DNA of 64,000 nucleotides from Flavobacteriaceae bacterium. Lineage in GTDB: Bacteria > Bacteroidota > Bacteroidia > Flavobacteriales > Flavobacteriaceae. The notes under the pieces are model-generated. The model saw only the letters and a list, made by a program, of their open reading frames with translations. It had not been told where the DNA came from and did not search any database. How positions within the stretch are numbered: position 1 is the stretch's first letter; every line of letters begins with the position of its first letter. The stretch lies in NCBI GenBank assembly GCA_029243245.1, contig JAQWSK010000010.1, forward strand, positions 186,001 through 250,000, in the 5' to 3' direction. Shown one piece after another: positions 1 through 9,724 of the stretch. The position numbers and the translations under genes were made by a program.

Positions 1-372
1 TAACCACCCTCTTCCATAAGACTCATAAATACCTCCCGAATTATTCCCGGGAGGAGCAACTTCAACTTGCCATCCAGAAACAATTGTTCCTTCAACTGTA
101 GATCTTATAAAGACACCACTATTTCCATTAGCTTCTTGCTTAAAATCTAAACTAAGTTCAAAATCTTTATAAAATTCTTCAGTTGACAAGTATCCGTATT
201 GTTTATCAGGGCCACTCTTACAAATTAGATTTCCATCTTCTACATACCATTTTTCAGTACCATGAATATTCCATCCATCAAGATTCTCTCCATTAAAAAG
301 AGATATGTCTTGAGCTGATAATGTTGAAAAAAGAAATAATTGAAATAGTAAATTTATTTTTTTTAAAATCAT
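1..372 (-). CDS. Secreted DUF1080 (3-keto-disaccharide hydrolase-like) protein, C-terminus beyond window
   Basis: This gene starts with ATG at 372 and runs off the left edge, so only about 124 N-terminal residues are visible. A signal peptide (MILKKINLLFQ... ending LSAQ) is followed by the DUF1080 opening SLFNGENLDGWNIHG, then GYLSTEEFYKDFELSLDFK and GNSGVFIRS, which are hallmarks of this jelly-roll, concanavalin-like fold. Known members cleave 3-keto-glycosides or bind glycans in the periplasm, but many are uncharacterised. It lies 28 bp downstream of the M20 peptidase on the same strand and probably ends that operon. The family call is firm; the substrate cannot be inferred. Confidence 0.88.
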   Translation of the reverse strand, partial: MILKKINLLFQLFLFSTLSAQDISLFNGENLDGWNIHGTEKWYVEDGNLICKSGPDKQYGYLSTEEFYKDFELSLDFKQEANGNSGVFIRSTVEGTIVSGWQVEVAPPGNNSGGIYESYGRGWL

Positions 373-400
373 AATAAAGGTTTTAATGATTAGTTTATAA

Positions 401-1906
401 TTATTGATATGGTTCTAACAATATACTAACAAAAGATTCAATGCCTTGGAAATAATTACCCAATCTAATATTTTCATTTGGACTGTGTTGATTGTTATCA
501 AGATTAACTGTTGGAAGTCCAATTGATGGAATTCCTAGTTGATTTACAAATGGCGATATAGGCACAGAACCTCCACTTGTTCTAATAAGGACTGGACTAG
601 TTTTATAATATTTTTTAAGTAATCCTTTAAGCCATTTACCTTCTCTAGAATTGATAGGTGTTCTAAATGCAGGATATGAAATTTTATAGTTCATTTGAAT
701 TAATTTTTTGTATTTCATTCTTTGCTCATCAGTTGGATCTGAATCTAAAATTGTATATCCTAAAGATTTAATGTGATCTTTTATTGATAGCATTAATTTT
801 TCAGGGTCATTCTCTAAAACAAGTCTTACATCAATTTCTGCAATTGCACTAGATGGAATTATTGTCCTTGCCTGATCTCCTACCCATCCACTTTGTAACC
901 CTCTAATATTTAAGGATGGATACTGTATTGATTCCTGGTAGTTACTTCCAACATTATCAATTGAATTAATTTTTGTTCGTTTTTTAATTGCATTTTCTGC
1001 AGAAGGAACATTATTTAATATTTTCTTGGTGTCCTCATTCAAAGTAATTCCATCATAAAAGCCAGGAATAACAACTATTCCCTCTTCATTTTTCATTGAT
1101 GAAAGAATTTGACTGAGTCTTAAAGCTGGATTAGGAATATAATTTCCATAATGTCCACTGTGTTGAGGTGTTTTTGGGCCAAAGGTTTTTAAAGTAATTA
1201 CTGAAATCCCTCTATTTCCAAAAACTAGTGTAGGTTTTCCAGAAAAATGCATTGGACCATCTAGAATTAATAACATGTCAGCCATAAGTTCATTCGGATA
1301 ATTTGAAACTGCTTCAGGAAGTCCAGGTGAGCTTTTCTCCTCTTCAAAATCAAGAACAAGTTTAATATTATATGCTAATTGTTTTTTATATATCTTCAAA
1401 ATTTTAAGAGCCGTTAAAAACATGGAAAAAGGTCCTTTATCATCTGAACTTGATCTAGCAAAAATCCTTAAGTCTTCGTTTTGATCACTATAAATATCTT
1501 CCCATTCTAATTCTTCCCATTTATTTCCACTATATTTCTTAATAACTGGAGCCCATGGGCTTTCTTGATTCCATTTAGTTCCATCAACAGCCTGACCATC
1601 CAAATGCATGTAAAAAGCAATTGTTGGAAGCTTTTTATTTATTTCTTTATAAGCAACAACTAATGGAAGTGATGAAGTGCTCAATAATTTAGTTTTAAAA
1701 CCAAGACTATTTAATTGATCTGTACTCCAAACAATATTCTTTGAGATATCTTCTTTATTTAATGCATCATTAGGTATTGAAAGAAATTCTTTGAATAGCT
1801 TTAAGCTTTTTAACCCTTCTTCTTTAGCAATATCCTGATGTAATCTTTGAGAAAAGATGTTATTCTGAATCAAAAATACTGTAATTATAAATAAAAGCTT
1901 TTTCAT
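401..1906 (-). CDS. Exported M20-family metallopeptidase
   Basis: This 501-residue protein has a signal peptide (about residues 1-19, ending NIFSQ) and a complete M20 dizinc peptidase body. Metal-site and catalytic residues are visible: H101-x-D103 in FYMHLDGQ, the SSSDDKG segment near 155, the EEE at 188-190 before KSSPG, and a late His in NQHSPNE near 477. The family cleaves dipeptides or short peptides, with a lid/dimerisation domain in the middle (HSGHYGNYIPNP). The gene follows the M14 carboxypeptidase by 18 bp and precedes the DUF1080 gene by 28 bp, so the three are probably co-transcribed and this one may finish peptides trimmed by its neighbour. Confidence 0.9.
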   Translation of the reverse strand: MKKLLFIITVFLIQNNIFSQRLHQDIAKEEGLKSLKLFKEFLSIPNDALNKEDISKNIVWSTDQLNSLGFKTKLLSTSSLPLVVAYKEINKKLPTIAFYMHLDGQAVDGTKWNQESPWAPVIKKYSGNKWEELEWEDIYSDQNEDLRIFARSSSDDKGPFSMFLTALKILKIYKKQLAYNIKLVLDFEEEKSSPGLPEAVSNYPNELMADMLLILDGPMHFSGKPTLVFGNRGISVITLKTFGPKTPQHSGHYGNYIPNPALRLSQILSSMKNEEGIVVIPGFYDGITLNEDTKKILNNVPSAENAIKKRTKINSIDNVGSNYQESIQYPSLNIRGLQSGWVGDQARTIIPSSAIAEIDVRLVLENDPEKLMLSIKDHIKSLGYTILDSDPTDEQRMKYKKLIQMNYKISYPAFRTPINSREGKWLKGLLKKYYKTSPVLIRTSGGSVPISPFVNQLGIPSIGLPTVNLDNNQHSPNENIRLGNYFQGIESFVSILLEPYQ

Positions 1907-1924
1907 GATTTAAATTATATACAA

Positions 1925-4456
1925 TTATTTTTCGCTTTGATTAGATGGTGGAACTTGAATTTTATCAGACATAAAAATAGCGTTCAGAAACAATCTATTT
2001 GTACCATATGCAGTTCCTCGAAAATTTGGATTATCAGCAAACATTACCACTCTACCTTTACCTACTTTACTGACAATTAAAGAAGCACTCTTTGGTAAAT
2101 AATCTTTACGAATGTTTTTAGAAATATAGCCGTCAACATGGGGCTTATCATCATAGATAGCAACATTAGAATAGCTGTTATTACTTGGCTTTAACCATAC
2201 TAAATTGTTTTTATAAACTACTTGATCAGAATCATTATATCCAAAAGCTATTGGATGAGTTTTATCAATTTTTACATTTAAAAATACTCCTCCTAGCTTC
2301 TCTCTACCATTATTTTCTGAAGCATCAACATACGGTCTTCTATCTAATTTATTATTTAAAGTGTCTTTCTTTTTAACCACTAATTCTTCTTTAACAATTT
2401 TGTTTTTTATTATCCAATTATTAGCTGTTCCAATAGTAATTAAGGTATTTCCTTTTGAAATCCAAGCTTTAATTTTTTCTATTGTCTTGGCATTAAACTT
2501 ATAATTCCCTGAAACCATTACTAAAACATTGTACTTATCTATGGAGATTCTGTCGAAATAATTTAAGGATATTTTAGTAATTGGCATATGGACTCTAGTG
2601 TCTAATAGATGCCATACTTCCCCAGCCTCATATGATCTTACCCCATTACCTATAATCATTGCAGCCTTGGGAGTTTTAAGTGATTGAATGTTTCTAGAAC
2701 CCAAATCAATTCCTTTTGTACTTAATCCAGAGTTTGCAGAAAAAATATTAATCTCATGTTGTTTCTGAAGCTCAACTATAGAATTGTAAATATATTCGCT
2801 ATTTACTTTTTGATTTGCAACTGATATTAACAATGAACCATAAGAAAAAGTTTGATCCCCTTTATTGGTCATTATTGTAAATGGTTTAAATGATGTCGCA
2901 ACAACAATATTTTTTTTCTGTAAACCATTAATTAACGCAGGAACATTGTAATCATTAGAATCTACTAAATATGCATATTTAGATTTTTTAACTGTCTCCC
3001 ATTTAACTACATCATTAACACTCTTTATTTCATTATTTAAATAGGGTTTGGAGCTAGGTTTATATTTTATATTATAAAAATTTGCCACTGACCATGCTGA
3101 AGCATCATAATAAACACTATCTCTATACTTTTCATAAGTTTCAAAAAAGGTTTGAACCATTCTGTATTGTGCTTGTTTAGAGGGCACAAAATAACTTCCT
3201 GTTTTCTTTTTATATACTTTAACCTTATGCCTTATAAGTTTGTCTATAAAAGCCTTAACCAAATTTTGATCACTTGATTGAAAATCATATCCTTTAATCC
3301 TACTCCTTTCAGCATTTGATATTGCACTTTTAAATGTTGTTTTTTGATATCTGTTAAGAGTTAATTTGTTTTCGATGGACGCTTTAAGAGTTGCAATGCT
3401 TGACACATATTGATTTCTAATTGTAAAGGCAAATGTTATTTCATTATAATCTGTTTTTTGAACTAAACCTCTTGAGCTTGCTTGTTCAAAAAGAATTCCC
3501 AGCCCTCCTTGAAGGTCTGCATATGAAGATCCATATCCAGGATAGGTTCCATCAAACGCTTCTTTGGTAAAGTAAAGAGAACCAATACTGTCTAATGATT
3601 TTGAAAAGTATTCAGCAAATAAATTATTTAAATCAATATAATTTTCTTTGGGCATAATTGGATTTAAAGATCCATTGACTTTCATAGGTTCAAAAAAATA
3701 AGAACTTTGACTACCCATTTCGTGAAAATCTGTAACTACATTTGGATACCATTGATGATACCAATTGAGCTTTCCTTGACTTTCAGGGTTTATAGCCAAT
3801 AGCCAATCTCTATTTAAATCAAACCAATAATGATTAGTCCTTCCTCTAGGCCAATTTTCATTATGTTCAGCATCATTTGGATCCTTAACTAATGGAGTAG
3901 CTTTATAACTATTAGCCCATTGAGTATGACGATCCCTTCCATCTGGATTTATTGCAGGATCAATAAAAATTATGCTATTTTCTAAAACATTTAATATTTC
4001 TTTATTTGAAGATGCAGTTAATGTATATGCTACAAGAATAGCTGCTTCTGAAGATGAAGGCTCATTTCCATGAACATTGTATGCTAAATTTATAATTACA
4101 GGGTCTTTTTCTGTAGGTTCAATTTTGTTATTTGGATCAACAAGGAATAAATGTTTTTTTTGAATTTGATCTATGTTTTTTAAATTTTCTGGAGAACTAA
4201 TAACTAGTAAGGGAAGTCTCCTCCCCTCATGAGTTTTTCCATAGAATTTTATAATTGCTCGATCAGATTTAGTTGCTAGGTTTTTAAAATACCCTATAAT
4301 ATTATCATGTCTTGAATGTTCAGAGCCAATTGGATATCCTAAAAATAATTCAGGAGTTTCTATCTCTGAATTAAAAGGTTCATATTTTTCAGTAAAATAT
4401 TTTTGAGCAGATAACTGCATAGAAATTAAAAGACATAGGGGTAATAAATATTTCAT
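1925..4456 (-). CDS. Exported M14 zinc carboxypeptidase with extra C-terminal domain
   Basis: The 843-residue protein has a signal peptide (ending QLSAQ) and an M14 catalytic domain over roughly residues 40-370. Zinc ligands H129 and E132 (NVHGNEPSSSEAA) and H245 (DFHEMG) are present, with NPDGR at 170-174 and LFEQASSRG near 323 as the expected catalytic-Glu region. The remaining 450 residues include a stretch (PKAAMIIGNG...EVWHLLDTR) resembling the type-1 glutamine-amidotransferase-like domain found behind M14 domains in secreted Bacteroidota proteins. It probably removes C-terminal residues from peptides in the periplasm or outside the cell. It sits between the PhzF-like gene (60 bp) and the M20 peptidase (18 bp). 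Confidence 0.9.
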   Translation of the reverse strand: MKYLLPLCLLISMQLSAQKYFTEKYEPFNSEIETPELFLGYPIGSEHSRHDNIIGYFKNLATKSDRAIIKFYGKTHEGRRLPLLVISSPENLKNIDQIQKKHLFLVDPNNKIEPTEKDPVIINLAYNVHGNEPSSSEAAILVAYTLTASSNKEILNVLENSIIFIDPAINPDGRDRHTQWANSYKATPLVKDPNDAEHNENWPRGRTNHYWFDLNRDWLLAINPESQGKLNWYHQWYPNVVTDFHEMGSQSSYFFEPMKVNGSLNPIMPKENYIDLNNLFAEYFSKSLDSIGSLYFTKEAFDGTYPGYGSSYADLQGGLGILFEQASSRGLVQKTDYNEITFAFTIRNQYVSSIATLKASIENKLTLNRYQKTTFKSAISNAERSRIKGYDFQSSDQNLVKAFIDKLIRHKVKVYKKKTGSYFVPSKQAQYRMVQTFFETYEKYRDSVYYDASAWSVANFYNIKYKPSSKPYLNNEIKSVNDVVKWETVKKSKYAYLVDSNDYNVPALINGLQKKNIVVATSFKPFTIMTNKGDQTFSYGSLLISVANQKVNSEYIYNSIVELQKQHEINIFSANSGLSTKGIDLGSRNIQSLKTPKAAMIIGNGVRSYEAGEVWHLLDTRVHMPITKISLNYFDRISIDKYNVLVMVSGNYKFNAKTIEKIKAWISKGNTLITIGTANNWIIKNKIVKEELVVKKKDTLNNKLDRRPYVDASENNGREKLGGVFLNVKIDKTHPIAFGYNDSDQVVYKNNLVWLKPSNNSYSNVAIYDDKPHVDGYISKNIRKDYLPKSASLIVSKVGKGRVVMFADNPNFRGTAYGTNRLFLNAIFMSDKIQVPPSNQSEK

Positions 4457-4516
4457 TTTAGTTAGATTTTAATAAGAAAATTGAAAAACTTAGTTATTAA
4501 AGATATAAATTATTGG

Positions 4517-5302
4517 TTATATCCATATGTTTCCTTTAGAGTAGATTTTTGCCTTACCTGTTATCAAAACTCGATCATTATTATTAACGCATAATAGTTC
4601 TCCTTTTCTCTTAGATAGCTGAATCGCTTTCATTTGATTTTTGTTTAATCTTTTACTCCAATAAGGAATTAAAGAACAATGTGCAGATCCTGTTACAGGG
4701 TCTTCAAATGTACTAGCTCTTGGGGTGAAAAATCTTGATACGAAATCTACTGAATCACCTTTAGCTGTAACTATTATTCCTCCTGTTTTAAGATCTAATT
4801 GATTAAGGATTTGAGGATCAACAGTAATATTCTCAATATCACTTTGATTATTATATATCAAAAGATAATCTCTTGACTTAAAAACCTGGATTGGAAAAAT
4901 ATTAAGAGCATTTTTAATGATCTTAGGCAAATCAGATTCCACAGGATGTCTGGTTGGAAAGTCAAGTGTGAAAAAATCACCACTTGAAGTCACTTTTAAA
5001 TTTCCGCTTAATGTTTTAAAGTTTATTTCATTTATAAAATAGCTTAAAAAGTTTTTTATTACAAATGCTGTCGCTAAAGTTGCATGTCCACATAAATCCA
5101 TTTCAATCTCTGGAGTAAACCATCTAAGATGAAACCCGTTTTCTGTTTCAACAAAAAAAGCTGTTTCAGGGACTGCATTTTCTTGTGCTATTTTAATTAA
5201 TATATCATCCTCAATCCATTTTTCTAAGGGAACAACACACGCCGGATTTCCTCCAAAAACCTTGTTTGTAAAGGCGTCTATTTGATATATTGGTAGTTTC
5301 AT
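4517..5302 (-). CDS. PhzF family epimerase/isomerase-like protein
   Basis: The protein is 261 residues, the usual PhzF length, and begins in the typical way (KLPIYQIDAFTNKVFGGNPACV). The catalytic Glu is present (E46 in ENAVPETAFF), as are DLCGHATLA and the C-terminal-half motif EDPVTGSAHCSL. PhzF of phenazine synthesis isomerises DHHA, but most bacterial homologues belong to no phenazine cluster and have unknown substrates; nothing here suggests phenazines. No signal peptide is visible, so it is cytoplasmic. It is the first gene after the terminator at 5334-5367 and probably heads the M14-M20-DUF1080 operon. Confidence 0.9.
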   Translation of the reverse strand: MKLPIYQIDAFTNKVFGGNPACVVPLEKWIEDDILIKIAQENAVPETAFFVETENGFHLRWFTPEIEMDLCGHATLATAFVIKNFLSYFINEINFKTLSGNLKVTSSGDFFTLDFPTRHPVESDLPKIIKNALNIFPIQVFKSRDYLLIYNNQSDIENITVDPQILNQLDLKTGGIIVTAKGDSVDFVSRFFTPRASTFEDPVTGSAHCSLIPYWSKRLNKNQMKAIQLSKRKGELLCVNNNDRVLITGKAKIYSKGNIWI

Positions 5303-5333
5303 TAGAATTCAATAATTATAAAGATATTTAAAT

Positions 5334-5367
5334 AAAAAAACACCCTAATTAATTAGAGTGTTTTTTT
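5334..5367 (-). terminator. Rho-independent terminator
   Basis: An inverted repeat (AAAAAAACAC-CTAATT / AATTAG-GTGTTTTTTT) spans this stretch. Read on the minus strand the single imperfect position is a T-G wobble and the stem ends in seven T, so it fits termination of the gene ending at 5388 and separates it from the PhzF operon. Confidence 0.8.
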
Positions 5368-5387
5368 ATTTATGAGAATGTTTTAAA

Positions 5388-5867
5388 TTATTTCATTAAA
5401 ACTCTAACCTCATCATACCATCCCTCGGAATACATCTGAATAACATCTCCAACATCAGTCCTAAAACTACCAGTACCATTTATTTTGTCATATTCAGCAG
5501 TAAAGTTAGGAGGCAGCCCATTACTGTTTTCAAATCTTTTATATGATTTAAAAGGATAAACTAGAGAGATGTCTTCACCGTTTTCTGATCTAAATACATT
5601 AACGTAAACCCTTCTTGGATTAGGAACCTTCATCTGAACTAAAGCTTCTTTTATTTTAGTTATAGCTTCAATAAGTTTTTGTCTGCTATTTGTTTTATTA
5701 TTTACCTTAAATATTCTTATTAGTAATTTATCAGGAGACCCCCAGTTTGGAGGGGTATAACTAGCGTCCCAATTTATTTGAGCATATTGAACTCTTTCAT
5801 CTATAATATAATACTTGTATAAAACAAGCTTCAAATTATTGATCAAATGAATAGTTAAACTAATCAT
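5388..5867 (-). CDS. Hypothetical protein, possibly N-terminally truncated
   Basis: I do not recognise this 159-residue protein. It has no signal peptide; it begins MISLTIHLINN and ends in an aromatic, basic tail (GWYDEVRVLMK). The last 120 residues look like a compact alpha+beta domain (LIRIFKVNN..., PRRVYVNVFRSENGEDISLVYPF, GTGSFRTDVGDVIQMYSEG). The layout loosely recalls the C-terminal halves of the secreted proteins at 51542 and 62642, which carry signal peptides; a truncated relative is possible but unproven. Only 62 bp separate its start from the divergent gene at 5930, leaving no room for a missing N-terminal half. It ends at the terminator at 5334-5367. Confidence 0.6.
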   Translation of the reverse strand: MISLTIHLINNLKLVLYKYYIIDERVQYAQINWDASYTPPNWGSPDKLLIRIFKVNNKTNSRQKLIEAITKIKEALVQMKVPNPRRVYVNVFRSENGEDISLVYPFKSYKRFENSNGLPPNFTAEYDKINGTGSFRTDVGDVIQMYSEGWYDEVRVLMK

Positions 5868-5929
5868 ATTTGGCCATAATTATTATTCAATCTTTTGTAA
5901 ATTAGAAGATTACTTATAATATATATAAT

Positions 5930-6283
5930 ATGGAATTACCAGTTTTTTTATTTGAAAATTTTTTAGGTTTAATTATTGTTAATGTAGTTTTTTTAGCTAT
6001 TTCTTTTGGTTTGAATAAGGATAATGCTCAATTTTTGCTTGCTGGTTACAATACAATGTCTCAAGAGAAAAAAGACAAATTTGATATTATCAATTATTTG
6101 ATTTTTTTCAAAAAATTTTTTTTAAATCTAACTCTTTATTCTTCATTAATTTATTGTGGAGCTCTTTATTTATTTAGTTTAAAGTATGCTGTAATAGTCT
6201 ATACAATCTTTCTTGTTTTATCTTTTATATACTTTATAATAATATCAAATGGAAGTAAGTTTAAAATAGAAAACCCTAAATAA
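5930..6283 (+). CDS. DUF3784 family small membrane protein
   Basis: This 117-residue protein has three or four hydrophobic segments (roughly residues 9-27, 60-82, 85-106) and the sequence FLLAGYNTMSQEKKDKFD, which I recognise as the DUF3784 signature (LIAGYNTMS-EEK-K-D). The function of DUF3784 proteins is unknown. It starts at ATG 5930, divergently from the gene at 5867, and ends 7 bp before the large BNR-repeat gene, so the two may be co-transcribed. Confidence 0.8.
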   Translation: MELPVFLFENFLGLIIVNVVFLAISFGLNKDNAQFLLAGYNTMSQEKKDKFDIINYLIFFKKFFLNLTLYSSLIYCGALYLFSLKYAVIVYTIFLVLSFIYFIIISNGSKFKIENPK

Positions 6284-6290
6284 AATCATA

Positions 6291-9200
6291 ATGACGAAAC
6301 ACACTCTCATATATCTTTTAATTCTATTATTTGGAATAAACAGCAATTTTTATTCTCAAAAAAGAAAATCAAAAAAACAAGATATTTCATATAATGAAAG
6401 TTTATATAATTCTATTAATTATAGATTAATAGGTCCTTTTAGAGGAGGTAGAGCTGGGACTGCAACTGGTATTCTAAAAGACAATAATACTTATTATATG
6501 GGTACCGCAGGAGGTGGAGTTTGGAAAACTATTGATGGTGGAAATACTTGGAAGAGCATTAGTGATGGTTATTTTGGAGGATCAATAGGAGCTATTGCAG
6601 TTTCTGATTCTGATCCAAACATAATATATGTTGGAGAGGGAGAGCAAACATTAAGAGGTAATGTGTCTTCTGGAAAGGGTGTTTGGAAAAGTGCTGATGC
6701 TGGCGAAACATGGGAATATATAGGATTGCCAAAATCGGAACATATATCCAGAATAAGAATTCATCCTTCAAATCCTGATGTCGTTTATGTTGCAGTATTA
6801 GGAAATTTATGGAAATCAAACCAAGAAAGAGGATTGTATAAGTCAATTGATGGGGGTAAAAACTGGAATAAAATTTTATATGTTTCAGATAAGGCTGGTA
6901 TAGGAGATCTTATAATTGATCCTAATAATTCTAGGGTATTATATGCCTCATCGTGGCAAATAAAAAGAAATGGATATCGAATGGACAGCGGTGGGCCCGA
7001 TAGTAAAATTTTTAGAAGCTTTAATGGGGGAGATAGTTGGGAAGATATATCAAACTTTAATGGCTTACCAGGTTTTCCATGGGGTATGATTGGCTTGACA
7101 ATTTCTCCTGTTAATTCCAAAAAAATATGGGCTATGATAGAATCAAATGATGGAGGCTTGTATCGATCCAATGATGGTGGAAATAATTGGAAAAAAGTAA
7201 ACTCCAATAGAGCTCTAAGGCAAAGGGCTTGGTATTATACAAGAATCTATGCTGATACTCAGAATGAAGACAAAATTTATGTTATGAATGTAAGTTACGG
7301 TGTTTCCAAAGATGGTGGTGAAACATTTGAATTAAAAAACGCTCCACATGGAGATCATCATGACTTATGGATAGATCCAAATAATAATTTAAGATTGGTT
7401 ATAGCAGATGATGGTGGTGCTCAAGTTTCCAATGATGGAGGAGAAAACTGGACCACTTATCACAATCAACCTACAGCTCAATTTTATAGAGTTACCACTG
7501 ACAATTCATTTCCTTATAGAATTTATGGTGCTCAACAAGATAATAGCACTGTACGAATAAAACATCGGTCTTCTGGAAGGTTCATTACTGAGGATGATTG
7601 GGAATCAACAGCTGGAGGAGAGAGTGCACATCTTGCACCTGACCCGCTTAACAACGATATAGTTTATGGAGGAACATATAAAGGCTATATGATGAGAAAA
7701 GATCATTCGATTAATCAAATTCGATCTGTAAATGTGTGGCCTGACAACCCTGCTGGGTCAGGAGCCGAAGTTATGAAATACAGATTTAATTGGAATTTTC
7801 CTGTCATGTTTAGCCCTAATAATCCTAAAAAATTATATGCAGGATCTAATTATCTTCATGTTACCACAAATGAAGGTCAAACATGGAAGACCATTTCGGG
7901 AGATTTAACAAGAAACTTACCTGAAACAATTAAATCTTCAGGGGGATTGATAACACAGGATAATACAGGGGCTGAATTTTATGCCAATCTTTTTGCAATT
8001 GCAGAATCTGAAATAGAAGAAAATGTCATTTGGACTGGAAGTGATGATGGTTTAGTTCATGTCTCTAAAAATGGAGGAGAAACATGGAAAAATGTAACTC
8101 CTCCTGAATCAATTTCTCCTAAACTTAATATGATAAATAGCATAGACATAAGTTCTTTTGATATAGGAAAGGCTTATGTGGCAGCAACAGCATATAAGTT
8201 TGGAGACTACACTCCGTATCTCTACAAAACAGATGATTATGGAGAAACTTGGACCCTAATAACCAAAGGTATTAATAAAAATTATTATACCAGAGTTGTA
8301 AGGGCTGATAAAAAAAGACCTGGACTCTTATATTCGGGTACAGAATGGGGGATGTTTATCTCTTTTGATGATGGAAATAGTTGGAAGCCATTTCAGTTAA
8401 ATTTACCAATTACAGCGATAAGGGATTTGCATATTAAAGAAAATGATTTAATAGTAGCAACTCATGGAAGATCATTTTGGATTATAGATGATTTAACCCC
8501 ACTTCATCAACTTTCAAATGATCTAAACTCAAAAAACTCTCATCTCTATAAACCTGATGTATCATATAGAATGCAATCTGGTTGGAATGGGTCAGGCAGT
8601 TTATTAAATGGCGAGAATCATCCAAACGGAGTAATTATTAATTATTTTATAAAAAATATAAATAATGATGATTTTGTTAAAATTGAGATCTTTGATCAAA
8701 AAGGAGGATTAGTAAGGTCTTTTACCAATAATAAAGAAAAACTACTCTCATCTTCAGTAAAACCAATTTCAAGTAATTCAAATGATATTGATTATGCTTT
8801 ATCAGCAAGTAATATAAAATCATTAAATCCAATTAATGGAGGAAATAGATTAGTTTGGGATATGCGATATCCTGGTTATAAGACATTTGAAGGAATGGTT
8901 TTTTATTCATCTCCAAATGTTGGGCCAAAAGCTATTCCTGGAAAATATAAAGTTCGACTTACTTACAATCAAGAAATAACTAATCAGGAGTTTGAAATAA
9001 TTAAAGACCCGAGATTAGTAAATTCTAAGAAAGACTTCACAACTCAATTCAACTTCCTAATAAATGTTAGAAACGAGGTGTCAAAGGCTAATCAAGCAAT
9101 AATTGATATTAGAAATATAAGAAAAGACTTGAATTATATAATGGGTAAAAGTTATAAAGATGAACAAATTGACTCTTTAATTAATGAGTTCCTAGACAGG

Positions 9201-9476
9201 CTTTATATAATTGAGAATACGATTCACATGACAAAAAATCAAAGCAGGCAAGACCCACTGAATTTTGGAATTAGAATTAATAATCGATTAGCCTTTTTAA
9301 TGGCTGATTCTCAGAGAGGTGATTATCCCCCAACAAACCAATCATTAGAATTCTTTGAAGAAATCAAAATTGAATTAAATGTTGAATTAAACAACTTAAA
9401 AATGGTTTCAAAAAAATATATTGATTCTATAAATTCCTTGATTTCAGATAGTGGGATTAAGTTCATTAACAAATAA
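6291..9476 (+). CDS. Secreted BNR/Asp-box (VPS10/sortilin-like) beta-propeller protein
   Basis: The protein is 1061 residues with a signal peptide ending NSNFYSQ. It carries repeated Asp-box motifs (S/T-x-D-x-G-x-T/N-W): TIDGGNTWKS, SADAGETWEY, SIDGGKNWNK, SFNGGDSWED, SNDGGNNWKK, SNDGGENWTT, SKNGGETWKN, TDDYGETWTL, indicating two consecutive propellers. The last 300 residues hold a beta-rich region (around IEIFDQKGGLVRSF) and a helical tail (KANQAIIDIRNIRKDL). Bacteroidota homologues are annotated as glycosyl hydrolases or sortilin-like proteins, but Asp-boxes alone do not prove sialidase activity and I see no sialidase FRIP motif. It may bind or cleave extracellular glycans or proteins. Confidence 0.88.
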   Translation: MTKHTLIYLLILLFGINSNFYSQKRKSKKQDISYNESLYNSINYRLIGPFRGGRAGTATGILKDNNTYYMGTAGGGVWKTIDGGNTWKSISDGYFGGSIGAIAVSDSDPNIIYVGEGEQTLRGNVSSGKGVWKSADAGETWEYIGLPKSEHISRIRIHPSNPDVVYVAVLGNLWKSNQERGLYKSIDGGKNWNKILYVSDKAGIGDLIIDPNNSRVLYASSWQIKRNGYRMDSGGPDSKIFRSFNGGDSWEDISNFNGLPGFPWGMIGLTISPVNSKKIWAMIESNDGGLYRSNDGGNNWKKVNSNRALRQRAWYYTRIYADTQNEDKIYVMNVSYGVSKDGGETFELKNAPHGDHHDLWIDPNNNLRLVIADDGGAQVSNDGGENWTTYHNQPTAQFYRVTTDNSFPYRIYGAQQDNSTVRIKHRSSGRFITEDDWESTAGGESAHLAPDPLNNDIVYGGTYKGYMMRKDHSINQIRSVNVWPDNPAGSGAEVMKYRFNWNFPVMFSPNNPKKLYAGSNYLHVTTNEGQTWKTISGDLTRNLPETIKSSGGLITQDNTGAEFYANLFAIAESEIEENVIWTGSDDGLVHVSKNGGETWKNVTPPESISPKLNMINSIDISSFDIGKAYVAATAYKFGDYTPYLYKTDDYGETWTLITKGINKNYYTRVVRADKKRPGLLYSGTEWGMFISFDDGNSWKPFQLNLPITAIRDLHIKENDLIVATHGRSFWIIDDLTPLHQLSNDLNSKNSHLYKPDVSYRMQSGWNGSGSLLNGENHPNGVIINYFIKNINNDDFVKIEIFDQKGGLVRSFTNNKEKLLSSSVKPISSNSNDIDYALSASNIKSLNPINGGNRLVWDMRYPGYKTFEGMVFYSSPNVGPKAIPGKYKVRLTYNQEITNQEFEIIKDPRLVNSKKDFTTQFNFLINVRNEVSKANQAIIDIRNIRKDLNYIMGKSYKDEQIDSLINEFLDRLYIIENTIHMTKNQSRQDPLNFGIRINNRLAFLMADSQRGDYPPTNQSLEFFEEIKIELNVELNNLKMVSKKYIDSINSLISDSGIKFINK

Positions 9477-9498
9477 TTATTTTAATTATTTTTGTCAA

Positions 9499-9714
9499 AT
9501 GAAATTCTTAATTAAAAATCAAAACAATAAAGACAGGCTAATTCGATTAATAATTTCACTATTATTAATTCCATCTCCATTAATTTTTGGGGAAACGCGC
9601 TGGACTATGATTGCTGGTTGGCTGGGAATAGCTCTTTTATTTAATGCTTTATCAGGCAATTGTTATGCCTATCGATTATTCGGGATAAATAGCTGTAAAA
9701 TTCCAAAAAAATAG
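9499..9714 (+). CDS. DUF2892 (YgaP-like) inner-membrane protein
   Basis: I place the start at ATG 9499 (71 residues; MKFLIKNQNNKDRLIRL) rather than at the in-frame ATG at 9451, which lies inside the preceding gene and adds residues unlike the family. The protein has an RLIRL N-terminus, two membrane segments (about 18-34 and 38-54) and the ending LSGNCYAYRLFGINSCK, which matches DUF2892. Relatives are often fused to or next to rhodanese domains, but no rhodanese is nearby. It converges on the aldehyde dehydrogenase gene with 10 bp between the stops. Confidence 0.8.
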   Translation: MKFLIKNQNNKDRLIRLIISLLLIPSPLIFGETRWTMIAGWLGIALLFNALSGNCYAYRLFGINSCKIPKK

Positions 9715-9724
9715 ATAGGTCTAG

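Noticed and set aside
6291-9476. Calling the BNR protein a sialidase
   Set aside because: Asp-boxes are numerous but the FRIP motif and catalytic arginine triad of sialidases are not visible.
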